This document shows positions 25,910 to 34,600 of a stretch of DNA of 64,000 nt, one piece after another. The stretch comes from CBFGTV01 sp965652145 (lineage in GTDB: Bacteria; Bacillota; Clostridia; Peptostreptococcales; Natronincolaceae), in assembly GCA_965652145.1 (NCBI GenBank), contig CBFGTV010000012.1, forward strand, positions 1-64,000, given 5' to 3'. A program made the translations under genes and the position numbers. The notes under the pieces are model-generated. The model worked only from the letters and a program-made list of their open reading frames with translations, did not search any database and had not been told where the DNA came from. Every line of letters begins with the position of its first letter. Position 1 is the stretch's first letter.

Positions 25910-26095
25910 TTGAATCAAATTCCGAATTTGACAGGCTATCCTGTAGAGGTTGCAGAAAAAAGATTGAAGACAATGGGGCTTCAAATGGTAATCATTGAAA
26001 CCATGGGAAAAAATACAGTTAAAACAGAAGATGCCAGAGTAATAAGACAAAATGTACTGGCAAATCAAATTGAACTTATTATATCCTATTTTTAA
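25910..26095 (+). CDS. orphan single-PASTA-domain small protein
   Basis: The 61-residue product, starting at a TTG directly after frr, reads as one PASTA domain: IPNLTGYPVEVAEKRLKTMG, a short variable part, and a strand-rich end (IELIISYF). PASTA domains normally occur as repeats outside the membrane in Ser/Thr kinases and penicillin-binding proteins and bind muropeptides or beta-lactams. Here there is no signal peptide, membrane helix or partner domain, so the protein should be cytoplasmic. It lies between frr and the cell-wall lipid carrier gene uppS. Its function is unknown. Confidence 0.7.
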   Translation: MNQIPNLTGYPVEVAEKRLKTMGLQMVIIETMGKNTVKTEDARVIRQNVLANQIELIISYF

Positions 26096-26116
26096 GCCCC
26101 CATTTTGGGGGTTTAA
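26094..26116 (+). terminator. weak terminator-like hairpin after the PASTA gene
   Basis: AAGCCCCCA (26094-26102) pairs with TGGGGGTTT (26106-26114) around a TTT loop, overlapping the stop codon of the upstream gene. The U tract is short, so partial readthrough into uppS is likely. Confidence 0.45.
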
Positions 26117-26137
26117 AAACGATTAAGGAGAATTAAA

Positions 26138-26896
26138 ATGAAGGAATGGCTGAATATTTTTCAAAAGAATAATGAACAGGCCTTTAATATAGATAAGGGC
26201 GAGATGCCGGAGCACGTGGCCATCATTATGGATGGAAACGGACGATGGGCACAAAAAAGACAAATGCCCAGGGCCCTGGGCCATAAGGCTGGCGTTGAAG
26301 CCCTTCGGGATGTGATTAAGACCGCAGATTCCATAGGGTTAAAATATTTAACCTTTTATGCCTTTTCTACGGAAAATTGGAAGCGTCCGGCCGATGAGGT
26401 TTCCACCCTTATGCAGCTTTTGGTGGAATATCTAAAGAAGGAAGTGAAGGAGCTTCACGAAAACAAAGTACGAATTCATACCATAGGTGATATTGATAAA
26501 TTGCCCGAAAAACCCTTGAAGGAGGTTTTAAAGGCCAAGGAGCTGACCCAAAATAATACAGGCTTGTGGGTCAATATTGCTCTGAATTACGGTGGCAGAG
26601 ATGAACTGATTAGAGGAATTAAACGTCTAATTGATCAGGTATCGGCAGGCACCCTATCCAGGGAAGATATTAATGAAGAAACCATAGGCCTAGCCCTTGA
26701 TACAAATGGAATTCCTGATCCCGAGCTGATCATTCGTACTAGTGGAGAGCATCGTCTCAGTAATTTTCTCCTTTGGCAATGTGCCTATTCGGAATTCTGG
26801 TTTACAGAAACCTTCTGGCCTGATTTCCGTGGTAAAGACCTAATTGAGGGAATCAGAGCATATCAAAACCGTGACCGGCGGTTTGGTGCCGTATAG
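26138..26896 (+). CDS. uppS: undecaprenyl diphosphate synthase (cis-prenyltransferase)
   Basis: UppS condenses eight isopentenyl diphosphates onto farnesyl diphosphate, giving the C55 lipid carrier for peptidoglycan. Motif MDGNGRWAQKR with catalytic Asp32 is present, as are FYAFSTENWKRP, NIALNYGGRDEL and RTSGEHRLSNFLLWQ with FTETFWPDF near the end. The 252-residue length is normal. It starts the uppS-cdsA lipid pair, 17 bases apart, and is linked functionally to dxr and ispG downstream, which supply the isoprene units. Confidence 0.97.
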   Translation: MKEWLNIFQKNNEQAFNIDKGEMPEHVAIIMDGNGRWAQKRQMPRALGHKAGVEALRDVIKTADSIGLKYLTFYAFSTENWKRPADEVSTLMQLLVEYLKKEVKELHENKVRIHTIGDIDKLPEKPLKEVLKAKELTQNNTGLWVNIALNYGGRDELIRGIKRLIDQVSAGTLSREDINEETIGLALDTNGIPDPELIIRTSGEHRLSNFLLWQCAYSEFWFTETFWPDFRGKDLIEGIRAYQNRDRRFGAV

Positions 26897-26913
26897 GAGA
26901 GGGGTGGTCTACC

Positions 26914-27702
26914 ATGCTTAAAAGAATTGTAAGTGGTTTATTGGGCGTACCTGTATTGCTGGCTGTCGTTTATTTTGGAGGAACAGCCCTCTTTGCGGCT
27001 ACCTTAGTGGTTGCTTTGATTGGGCTCTATGAATTTTATCAAGCGATGGAAGCAGCCAAGCTAAATCCAATAAAGCCAATAGGCTATATCTTTGCTATTG
27101 CTATATTAAGCCAATTTCACTTTATAAATATGTCTGCTAATCCGATTTTTTGGTTGGTAATGACTATCATAGCATTGAGTATCATACTCCTTGCCAACCG
27201 AAAATATAATATGATAGATGCCAGTATCACCCTTTATGGATTATTGTATGTACCGGTACTGCTGGGGCACATTTTGCTGACCAGCCAGCAGCCCAATGGT
27301 ATTGTCATATGGTTGATATTTATCACCGCCTGGGGAACCGATACCTGCGCCTATTTTGCCGGAAATTTTTTTGGAAAAAGAAAGCTCTGCCCTGAGATCA
27401 GTCCTAAAAAAACCGTAGAAGGGGCCATTGGTGGCATATTGGGTACGATGATTATTGCCGGTATCTTTGGGTATTTTATGATCAAAGAACATATGACAGC
27501 GGTGATTTTAATCGGTTTTTTTGGAAGCATTTTTTCTATGCTGGGGGATCTTACCGCTTCGGTTATTAAACGAAGGGTGGGTATAAAAGACTTTGGTAAT
27601 TTAATTCCAGGCCATGGAGGAATTCTTGATCGATTTGACAGTATCTTGTTTACAGCGCCGGTAATCTATTATTTTTTGCTATTCATGATTAATAGATTAT
27701 AG
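26914..27702 (+). CDS. cdsA: phosphatidate cytidylyltransferase
   Basis: CdsA makes CDP-diacylglycerol from phosphatidic acid and CTP for phospholipid synthesis. The 262-residue protein has about seven to eight membrane helices and the full family signature near the C-terminus: SVIKRRVGIKDFG followed by PGHGGILDRFD. It supplies the substrate used by pgsA at 54040. A hairpin follows the gene, separating it from dxr. Confidence 0.96.
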   Translation: MLKRIVSGLLGVPVLLAVVYFGGTALFAATLVVALIGLYEFYQAMEAAKLNPIKPIGYIFAIAILSQFHFINMSANPIFWLVMTIIALSIILLANRKYNMIDASITLYGLLYVPVLLGHILLTSQQPNGIVIWLIFITAWGTDTCAYFAGNFFGKRKLCPEISPKKTVEGAIGGILGTMIIAGIFGYFMIKEHMTAVILIGFFGSIFSMLGDLTASVIKRRVGIKDFGNLIPGHGGILDRFDSILFTAPVIYYFLLFMINRL

Positions 27703-27706
27703 AATG

Positions 27707-27743
27707 AATAAGCATGGCTTTGAAAGCAATGCTTATTTTATTC
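27707..27743 (+). terminator. terminator-like hairpin after cdsA
   Basis: AATAAGCAT (27707-27715) pairs with ATGCTTATT (27729-27737), and GCTTT pairs with AAAGC inside; TTATTC follows. The stem overlaps the end of the stop region of cdsA. The T tract is imperfect, so it may be an attenuator between cdsA and dxr. Confidence 0.55.
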
Positions 27744-27771
27744 ATAGTCTGACACTAAAGGGGTGAAGCCA

Positions 27772-28920
27772 ATGAAAAAAAAGATAAGCCTTTTGGGTTC
27801 TACGGGTTCCATTGGTAAACAGGCCATCGAGGTGGTTCAAGATCATCCTGAAGAATTTCAGGTGGTGGCCTTGGCTGCGTTGAAAAGTATAGAAGCCTTG
27901 GAAGAACAGATTGATCAGCTGAAGCCCAAACTGGTGGCTGTTTATGATGAAGAAAAGGCAAAGGAGCTGCGGGCCAGAACAGGAAGCTCAACAAAAATTG
28001 TTGCGGGAATGGAGGGGCTGATAGAGGCTGCCACCATACCGGAGGCCGATATTGTCTTAAATTCTGTAATGGGCAGTATTGGGCTGGTACCTACCCTTAA
28101 GGCCATTCAAAGTAATAAAGACATTGCTCTGGCCAATAAAGAGACCCTGGTGGTGGCAGGGGCCTTAGTGATGGAGCTTGTCAAAAAGCATCAAGTGAGA
28201 ATGATCCCGGTAGATAGTGAGCATTCAGCTATTTTTCAATGCCTTCAGGGTGAAAATTATCATAACCTTTCAAAGCTGATCATAACAGCATCAGGAGGGC
28301 CCTTTAGGAACTGGAAGAAGGAAGACATTGCCCAGGCCGCCTGTGCTGAAGCCTTAAGGCACCCGAATTGGACAATGGGGAAAAAAATTACCATTGATTC
28401 TGCTACGCTTATGAACAAGGGATTGGAAGTAATTGAAGCCAGGTGGTTATTTGATGTGGATGTGGATAAAATAGAAGTAGTGGTTCATCCGGAAAGTATT
28501 ATCCATTCCATGATAGAATTGAAGGATTATTCGGTTATTGCCCAAATGGGGCTGCCAGATATGAAGCTGCCGATACAGTATGCCTTTACATATCCTGAGC
28601 GATTGGTCGGCAATTTACCAAGACTAAATTTTAAAGAAATTAGTAGTCTCCACTTTGAAATGCCCGATACAGATAAATTTCCATGCCTTGAATTGGCCCG
28701 TGAGGCCTTAAGAATAGGAGGAACAATGCCCTGTGTAGTAAATGGGGCCAATGAAGTATTGGTAGAGGGCTACTTGAAGGGAAGAATTGGTTTTTATGAT
28801 ATTCCTAGAATCATAGAGGCTGCCATGGGGCAGCACCAAGCCTTTTCCTATGAAAGCCTTGAAGAGGTGTTGACAGTGGATGAATGGGTGAGAGCATGGG
28901 TAAAAAGCCAAATAAGATAG
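27772..28920 (+). CDS. dxr: 1-deoxy-D-xylulose 5-phosphate reductoisomerase
   Basis: Dxr (IspC) converts DXP to 2-C-methyl-D-erythritol 4-phosphate with NADPH, the first committed step of the MEP isoprenoid pathway. The NADPH motif LLGSTGSIGKQA is at about 6-17; the metal and substrate regions ANKETLVVAG, PVDSEHSAIFQC and HPNWTMGKKITIDSATLMNK are all intact. ATG 27772 is preferred over GTG 27763, which lies in the AGGGGTG ribosome site. The 382-residue length is normal. Confidence 0.97.
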   Translation: MKKKISLLGSTGSIGKQAIEVVQDHPEEFQVVALAALKSIEALEEQIDQLKPKLVAVYDEEKAKELRARTGSSTKIVAGMEGLIEAATIPEADIVLNSVMGSIGLVPTLKAIQSNKDIALANKETLVVAGALVMELVKKHQVRMIPVDSEHSAIFQCLQGENYHNLSKLIITASGGPFRNWKKEDIAQAACAEALRHPNWTMGKKITIDSATLMNKGLEVIEARWLFDVDVDKIEVVVHPESIIHSMIELKDYSVIAQMGLPDMKLPIQYAFTYPERLVGNLPRLNFKEISSLHFEMPDTDKFPCLELAREALRIGGTMPCVVNGANEVLVEGYLKGRIGFYDIPRIIEAAMGQHQAFSYESLEEVLTVDEWVRAWVKSQIR

Positions 28921-28934
28921 GAAGGTGTTAAAAA

Positions 28935-29939
28935 ATGGGAACTGCAATTGCAGCGATTATTGTTTTCAGCATGCTGGTGTTTTTCCATGAGCTGGGGCAT
29001 TTTGCCATAGCAAAGCTGGTGGGAATTAAAGTACATGAATTTGCCATTGGAATGGGGCCAAAGCTTTTCGCCTTTTCAGGTTCAGAGACTGACTATTCTG
29101 TCAGGGCCTTTCCAATCGGGGGCTATGTAAAAATGGAAGGCGAAGACGAGAAATCCGAAGATGCCAGGAGCTTCAATAAAAAGTCTGTACCTGCAAGGAT
29201 GGCGGTCATCGTGGCAGGACCAATCATGAATTTTATTCTAGGCCTTCTGCTTTTTACCCTTTTATTTTATATGACAGGAAGCCCAGTGACGACCATAGAC
29301 CAGATTATTCCCGACTCACCTGCAGAAATGGTGGAGATTATGCCTGGTGATCAGATTTTAAAAATTAATGATGAACAGATTGGAACCTGGTCTGAGCTGG
29401 AGGTCGCCATAGGCAATTCAGGAGGAGCCCCCCTGGAGGTGGTACTGGAGCGGGACAGTCAAATAATGACAAAAACCATTACCCCCATGAGGGATGAAGA
29501 GAGCGGAAAAATTATGATCGGAATTGTCCCCAAAATGGAAAGCTCCCTTAAGGGAGCAATTCAAAACAGCTTTCATAATTTTTCCATGATTGTAACAGAG
29601 ATTATGGAATTTCTAAGGCGGCTGGTTACTCGGCAGGCATCTTCATCGGAGGTGGCGGGCCCAATTGGTATTATTAGTCTGGTGGGAGAAGCCACCAGGG
29701 CAGGGTGGTTAAATGTAGTTTTTCTTGCCGCCCTTATCAGCGTTAATCTAGGGCTTATGAACCTGTTACCCATTCCAGCCCTGGATGGCAGCCGACTCTT
29801 GTTCCTGCTGGTTGAGCTGCTTCGGGGGAAACCTGTAGACCCCGATCGAGAAGGCATGATCCACATGATTGGATTTAGTATTTTAATAGCCCTAATGGTC
29901 TTTGTCACCTATCAGGATATTGTAAGACTATTTAATTAA
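28935..29939 (+). CDS. rseP: site-2 intramembrane metalloprotease RseP/RasP
   Basis: RseP cleaves membrane-embedded anti-sigma factors and remnant signal peptides. The 334-residue protein has a first membrane helix containing the zinc motif His18-Glu19-x2-His22, a PDZ domain (about 105-185, IIPDSPAEMVEIMPGDQI), and a later membrane region with the third zinc ligand in NLLPIPALDGSRL. The gene lies 14 bases after dxr, the usual Firmicutes arrangement. Confidence 0.96.
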   Translation: MGTAIAAIIVFSMLVFFHELGHFAIAKLVGIKVHEFAIGMGPKLFAFSGSETDYSVRAFPIGGYVKMEGEDEKSEDARSFNKKSVPARMAVIVAGPIMNFILGLLLFTLLFYMTGSPVTTIDQIIPDSPAEMVEIMPGDQILKINDEQIGTWSELEVAIGNSGGAPLEVVLERDSQIMTKTITPMRDEESGKIMIGIVPKMESSLKGAIQNSFHNFSMIVTEIMEFLRRLVTRQASSSEVAGPIGIISLVGEATRAGWLNVVFLAALISVNLGLMNLLPIPALDGSRLLFLLVELLRGKPVDPDREGMIHMIGFSILIALMVFVTYQDIVRLFN

Positions 29940-29978
29940 ATGCTGATATTTCAATAGAAAACTTTGGAAGGTGGAAAA

Positions 29979-31025
29979 ATGAGAAGAAAAAGCCGTGCCG
30001 TGGCATGTGGTCAGGTCTATGTAGGGGGAGATCATCCCGTAACGGTTCAGTCAATGACCACCACAAGCCCCAAACAGGTGAAGGAAACAGTGGCGCAAAT
30101 ACGGCGATTGGAGGAGGCCGGCTGCGATATCATCCGTATTGCAGTACCGACCCTGGAGTCTGCCTATTATATACATGAAATTAAAAAACAAATTACGATT
30201 CCCCTGGTGGCAGATATTCATTTTGATTATCGGATTGCCCTCGAGGCCATTGCCCAGGGGGTTGACGGCCTGAGAATTAATCCTGGCAACATTGGAGACA
30301 AAAGAAGGGTTAAAGAGGTGGTGATGGCCGCCAAGGAAAAAAATATCCCCATTCGGATTGGTGTCAATGCCGGGTCACTGGAAAGGCACCTGCTGAAAAA
30401 GTATGGACATCCTACGGCTGATGCCATGGTTGACAGTGCCATGGGACATGTGGCCCTTTTGGAGGAGCTGGATTTTCATGATATTGTCATTTCTCTCAAG
30501 GCCAGTGATATCCATTTAACGGTGGAGGCCTATGAAAAAATTGCTGCCCTTTGTGATTATCCCCTTCATTTAGGTATTACTGAAGCCGGTACCCCCTGGG
30601 CGGGAACCATTAAATCGGCTGTGGGAATCGGCGCCCTGCTGCTAAAGGGAATTGGTGATACGCTGCGGGTATCCTTAACGGGTGATCCGGTAGAGGAAAT
30701 TAAGGTAGGCAGACAGATTTTAAAATCCCTGGGGATTATTCAAAACGAAGTTACCATTATTTCGTGCCCTACCTGCGGCCGTTGTCAAATAGATTTAATT
30801 AAGCTGGCCCAGGAGGTTGAGGAGCGGGTAGGAAAGCTGAAAAAGCCCATTAAGCTGGCAATCATGGGCTGTGCAGTAAATGGCCCTGGAGAAGCCAAGG
30901 AAGCTGATTTAGGTATTGCCGGCGGAATCGATGGCGGTTTGTTGTTTAAAAAGGGGGAAATCATTCGTAAAGTTCCAGAGGATCAAATTGTACAGGCTCT
31001 GCTGGAGGAAATTGATAAGCTGTAA
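29979..31025 (+). CDS. ispG: 4-hydroxy-3-methylbut-2-enyl diphosphate synthase (flavodoxin) IspG
   Basis: IspG (GcpE) is the [4Fe-4S] enzyme that makes HMBPP from MEcPP, the penultimate step of the MEP pathway. The sequence has the TIM-barrel part (VQSMTTT, LVADIHFDYR, LRINPGNIG) and the cluster ligands in ISCPTCGRC and MGCAVNGPGE. I start it at ATG 29979 behind GGAAGGTGG, giving 348 residues. Together with dxr it concentrates isoprenoid genes between cdsA and polC; B. subtilis has proS in this place. Confidence 0.97.
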   Translation: MRRKSRAVACGQVYVGGDHPVTVQSMTTTSPKQVKETVAQIRRLEEAGCDIIRIAVPTLESAYYIHEIKKQITIPLVADIHFDYRIALEAIAQGVDGLRINPGNIGDKRRVKEVVMAAKEKNIPIRIGVNAGSLERHLLKKYGHPTADAMVDSAMGHVALLEELDFHDIVISLKASDIHLTVEAYEKIAALCDYPLHLGITEAGTPWAGTIKSAVGIGALLLKGIGDTLRVSLTGDPVEEIKVGRQILKSLGIIQNEVTIISCPTCGRCQIDLIKLAQEVEERVGKLKKPIKLAIMGCAVNGPGEAKEADLGIAGGIDGGLLFKKGEIIRKVPEDQIVQALLEEIDKL

Positions 31026-31046
31026 TAGAGTAGGAGGTTAAGATCA

Positions 31047-31670
31047 ATGGTGTCAGCAATTTTGCCGGCCTATAATGAGGGAGATCGGATAGCTGGGGTG
31101 ATCGAACCCTTGCTTCAATCCCCCTATATTCACCGGATTATTGTGGTTGATGATGGTTCCGTCGATCATACTGAATCCGTCGTACGATCCTACCCTGTTG
31201 AACTGCTGCGCCTGCCCTATAACCAGGGAAAGGCAGCAGCTGTTAAACAGGGTTTAAGTCAATGTGGTGAAGAAACCATATTGCTGCTGGATGCAGACTT
31301 GATCGGATTAACCCCTGGACATATTGAAGCCCTGGTATTGCCTGTATTATCAGAGGTTGCCGATATGACCGTTGGTATTTTTGTCAGTGGTCGCTTAATT
31401 ACCCATATGGCCCAGAAAATTGCCCCCAATCTTTCTGGGCAAAGGGCCTTTCGAGGCTGCCATATTACTGATATTTTAATGCTGGAGGCCACAGGCTACA
31501 GTATCGAACTGGCCCTTAATCGCCTTACAAAGGATAAAAATATGAGGGTAAAGCGGATTCCTCTGGAAAATATCAGCCATGTCATGAAGGAAGAAAAGCT
31601 GGGGCTATATGAAGGCGCCCTTTATCGGTTAAAAATGTATCAGGATATGATTAAATATTGGTTGAACTAG
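31047..31670 (+). CDS. family 2 glycosyltransferase-like protein
   Basis: The 207-residue protein is a compact GT-A fold: N-terminal VSAILPAYNEGDRI, nucleotide-binding VVDDGSVDHT and the DXD-like LLDADLIGL near residue 80. It has no C-terminal membrane helices, unlike dolichyl-phosphate mannosyltransferases, so it should be soluble. The acceptor is unknown. It is cotranscribed between ispG and polC (21 and 16 bases from each), which may point to a lipid-linked sugar because polyprenyl carrier genes lie just upstream; this is inference. Confidence 0.75.
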   Translation: MVSAILPAYNEGDRIAGVIEPLLQSPYIHRIIVVDDGSVDHTESVVRSYPVELLRLPYNQGKAAAVKQGLSQCGEETILLLDADLIGLTPGHIEALVLPVLSEVADMTVGIFVSGRLITHMAQKIAPNLSGQRAFRGCHITDILMLEATGYSIELALNRLTKDKNMRVKRIPLENISHVMKEEKLGLYEGALYRLKMYQDMIKYWLN

Positions 31671-31686
31671 TTAAAGGTGGGATACG

Positions 31687-34600
31687 ATGCAGCCAAACAG
31701 AAAAATGGATTTCAAAGAATTTCTGGCAGAATTAGGATTAAACTGCAATCCCTGCTTTGAATCCTATTATTTAGATGGAATTAAATATTATCGGAAAAAA
31801 AGAAAAATAGAAATACAGCTTCAGGGGAATAGGGCTGCCGACCTGAAGCTTTTGGATGAGGTGACTGACAGTATTAAGGGCAGGCTCCAAATGAATGAAG
31901 TTAATCTTTGCTTTTCTCAATTTCCTGAGTATCCCTCTCCAAGAAAGCTGGTGGAGGATAACTGGAAGAACATAATGTATTTAATTCAAAAAAATATGCC
32001 CTCCTTTAAAGGAACGTTGGACGAAATAGATTGGGATATGAAAAATGATCAGCTAAGGCTTACCATCAAGGAAGCGGTTTTTTTACAAAAAGCAAAGGAA
32101 AGAAATATTCATCGAATCATAGAAGCCTATTTTACCAGTCACTTTAATCAAAAAATTCGCTGCTTGCTGGATGAAAATGCCCTAAGGGAATTTGATATTT
32201 CCCAATATGAAGAGGTAAGGGAAAAGGAAAGCACCCAATATGTTGAAGAGATCTTAAAAAGTGTACAGCATTCACCGGCCCTAAGCCAAGCCCCTAAAAG
32301 GATTAGGGAAGCAAGCAATGGCCAGAGCACAAAGGATGGCTCTTCGCCAGTGCTCTTAGGAAAGCCCTTTATGGGTGAAGTGCTGGCCCTTAGTGAAATC
32401 CAGGGAGAACTGGCTAAAATCATTGTAGAAGGAGAAATTATTGATTTTGAAGCCCGGGATTTAAATAGCGGTAAAAAAATTTATACCATTCAGATTACCG
32501 ATTACACCAATTCCATTACAATTAAAATATTTGAGCGTAAGTCCCTCATAGCAGATTTTGAAGCTACCTTAAAGAAAGGTCAGTGGCTTCGGGTTCGGGG
32601 GGACGTTGTTTTTGATAAATATCAGCGGGAATATGTTATTATGGCCAGTGATCTCATGGCCATTAAAAAGGAACCCTCCATAGACCCCTGCGAAAGAAAA
32701 CGGGTGGAGCTTCACCTACATACCCAAATGTCATCCATGGATGGCGTCAGCAACACCGCCAGCTTAGTGAAGCAGGCTGCCCAATGGGGGCACAAGGCCA
32801 TCGCCATCACTGACCATGGTGTAGTCCAGGCCTTCCCCGAGGCCATGGAGGCTGGTAAGAAGCATGGCATAAAAATCATATATGGAATGGAAGGATACCT
32901 GGTTAATGATGAGGCCGACCTTATTGAGGGGAATACAGCCTATGATTTAATGGATGAATACGTGGTCTTTGACATAGAAACCACAGGGTTATCCAACAAA
33001 AATGATAAAATAACGGAAATAGGAGCAGTGAAGGTTAGGGAAGGAAGGATTGTTGACCAGTTTTCTGCCTTAGTAAACCCCGAAATACCTATTCCCCTTA
33101 AAATTACAGAGCTTACCGGCATCACTAATGACATGGTGAAGGATCAGCCCACGATCGAGGAGATATTGCCTCAATTTTTGGAATTTATAGGAGCCGTCCC
33201 CCTGGTAGCCCATAACGCTGCCTTTGATATGGGCTTTATACTGGAAAATGGAAAACAACAGGGTTACTCAATTGAAAATACTGTCATCGATACCCTGAAG
33301 CTGTCCCGTATTCTTCTGCCGCAGCTAAAGCGTCATAAGCTTAATCTTATTGCCAAGGAATTGAATATCAAGCTGCTGTCCCACCATAGGGCCGTAGATG
33401 ATGCCACTGCCACGGCAGAAATTTGGATCTATTTTATCAATATGCTGTTGGATCGCCAAATCAGCACCCTGGCTGAAATCAACAAAAGGCTGGCTAAGAA
33501 ATTGGATTTTTCCAAGCTGGATACCTATCATGTGCTGATTTTGGTAAAAAATTATACAGGCTTAAAGAATCTGTACCAGCTGGTTTCAGAATCCCATATA
33601 AATTATTTTTATAAGAAACCCCGTCTACCCAAGAGTCTGCTGAATCAGTATCGGGAGGGACTACTGATAGGAACCGCCTGTGAGGCCGGAGAATTGTATC
33701 AGGCCTACCTAAGCGGAAAAGCTGATGAAGCAATAGAGGCAATTGCTGACTTTTATGATTTTCTGGAGATTCAACCCCTTGCAAACAATCAATTTCTAGT
33801 GGAAAAGGGTATTGTAAAGGACGAAGCCGCCCTCCGGGAAATTAACAAGTGCATTGTAGACCTGGCCGAAGCCCAAAAAAAGCCTGTGGTGGCCACCGGT
33901 GACGTTCACTTTTTGAATCAAAGAGATGAGGTTTTCAGAAGAATTTTAATGGCTGGACAGGGCTTTTCCGATGCCGATAATCAGGCTCCCCTGTATTTTA
34001 AAACCACCCAGGAAATGCTGGAGGAATTCAGCTATTTGGGAAAGGAAAGGGCAGAGGCTGTAGTGATTGATTTTCCCAATGCCATTAATGAACAGGTGGA
34101 GGAAATCATTCCAATTCCCGATGGTACCTATCCTCCTGTCATTGAAGGATCTGATGAGGAGCTTAGAAGATTATGCTACGAAAAGGCGGAAAGAATTTAT
34201 GGTACTCCCCTGCCTGAAATTGTTCAGTCTCGTTTGGACCGGGAGCTGAATTCAATTATCAGCAACGGCTATGCCGTTATGTATATTATCGCCCAGAAGC
34301 TGGTGACAAAATCCCTTCGTGATGGGTACCTGGTAGGGTCCCGGGGCTCGGTAGGCTCTTCCTTTGCGGCCACCATGAGCGATATTACCGAGGTAAACCC
34401 CTTGGCACCCCACTATGTGTGCAGTAACTGTAAGCACTCAGAATTTATTTTAGATGGTTCCTATGGTTCAGGGGCAGACCTGCCTGATAAAAATTGTCCG
34501 GTATGTAATACTCCTCTGACCAAGGATGGCCACGATATTCCCTTTGAAGTATTTTTAGGCTTCGAAGGAGATAAGGAGCCTGATATTGACCTTAACTTTG

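Noticed and set aside
25556..26068. Long minus-strand frame (170 codons) opposite frr
   Set aside because: It is a Ser/Phe-rich mirror of frr and the PASTA gene without initiation signals.
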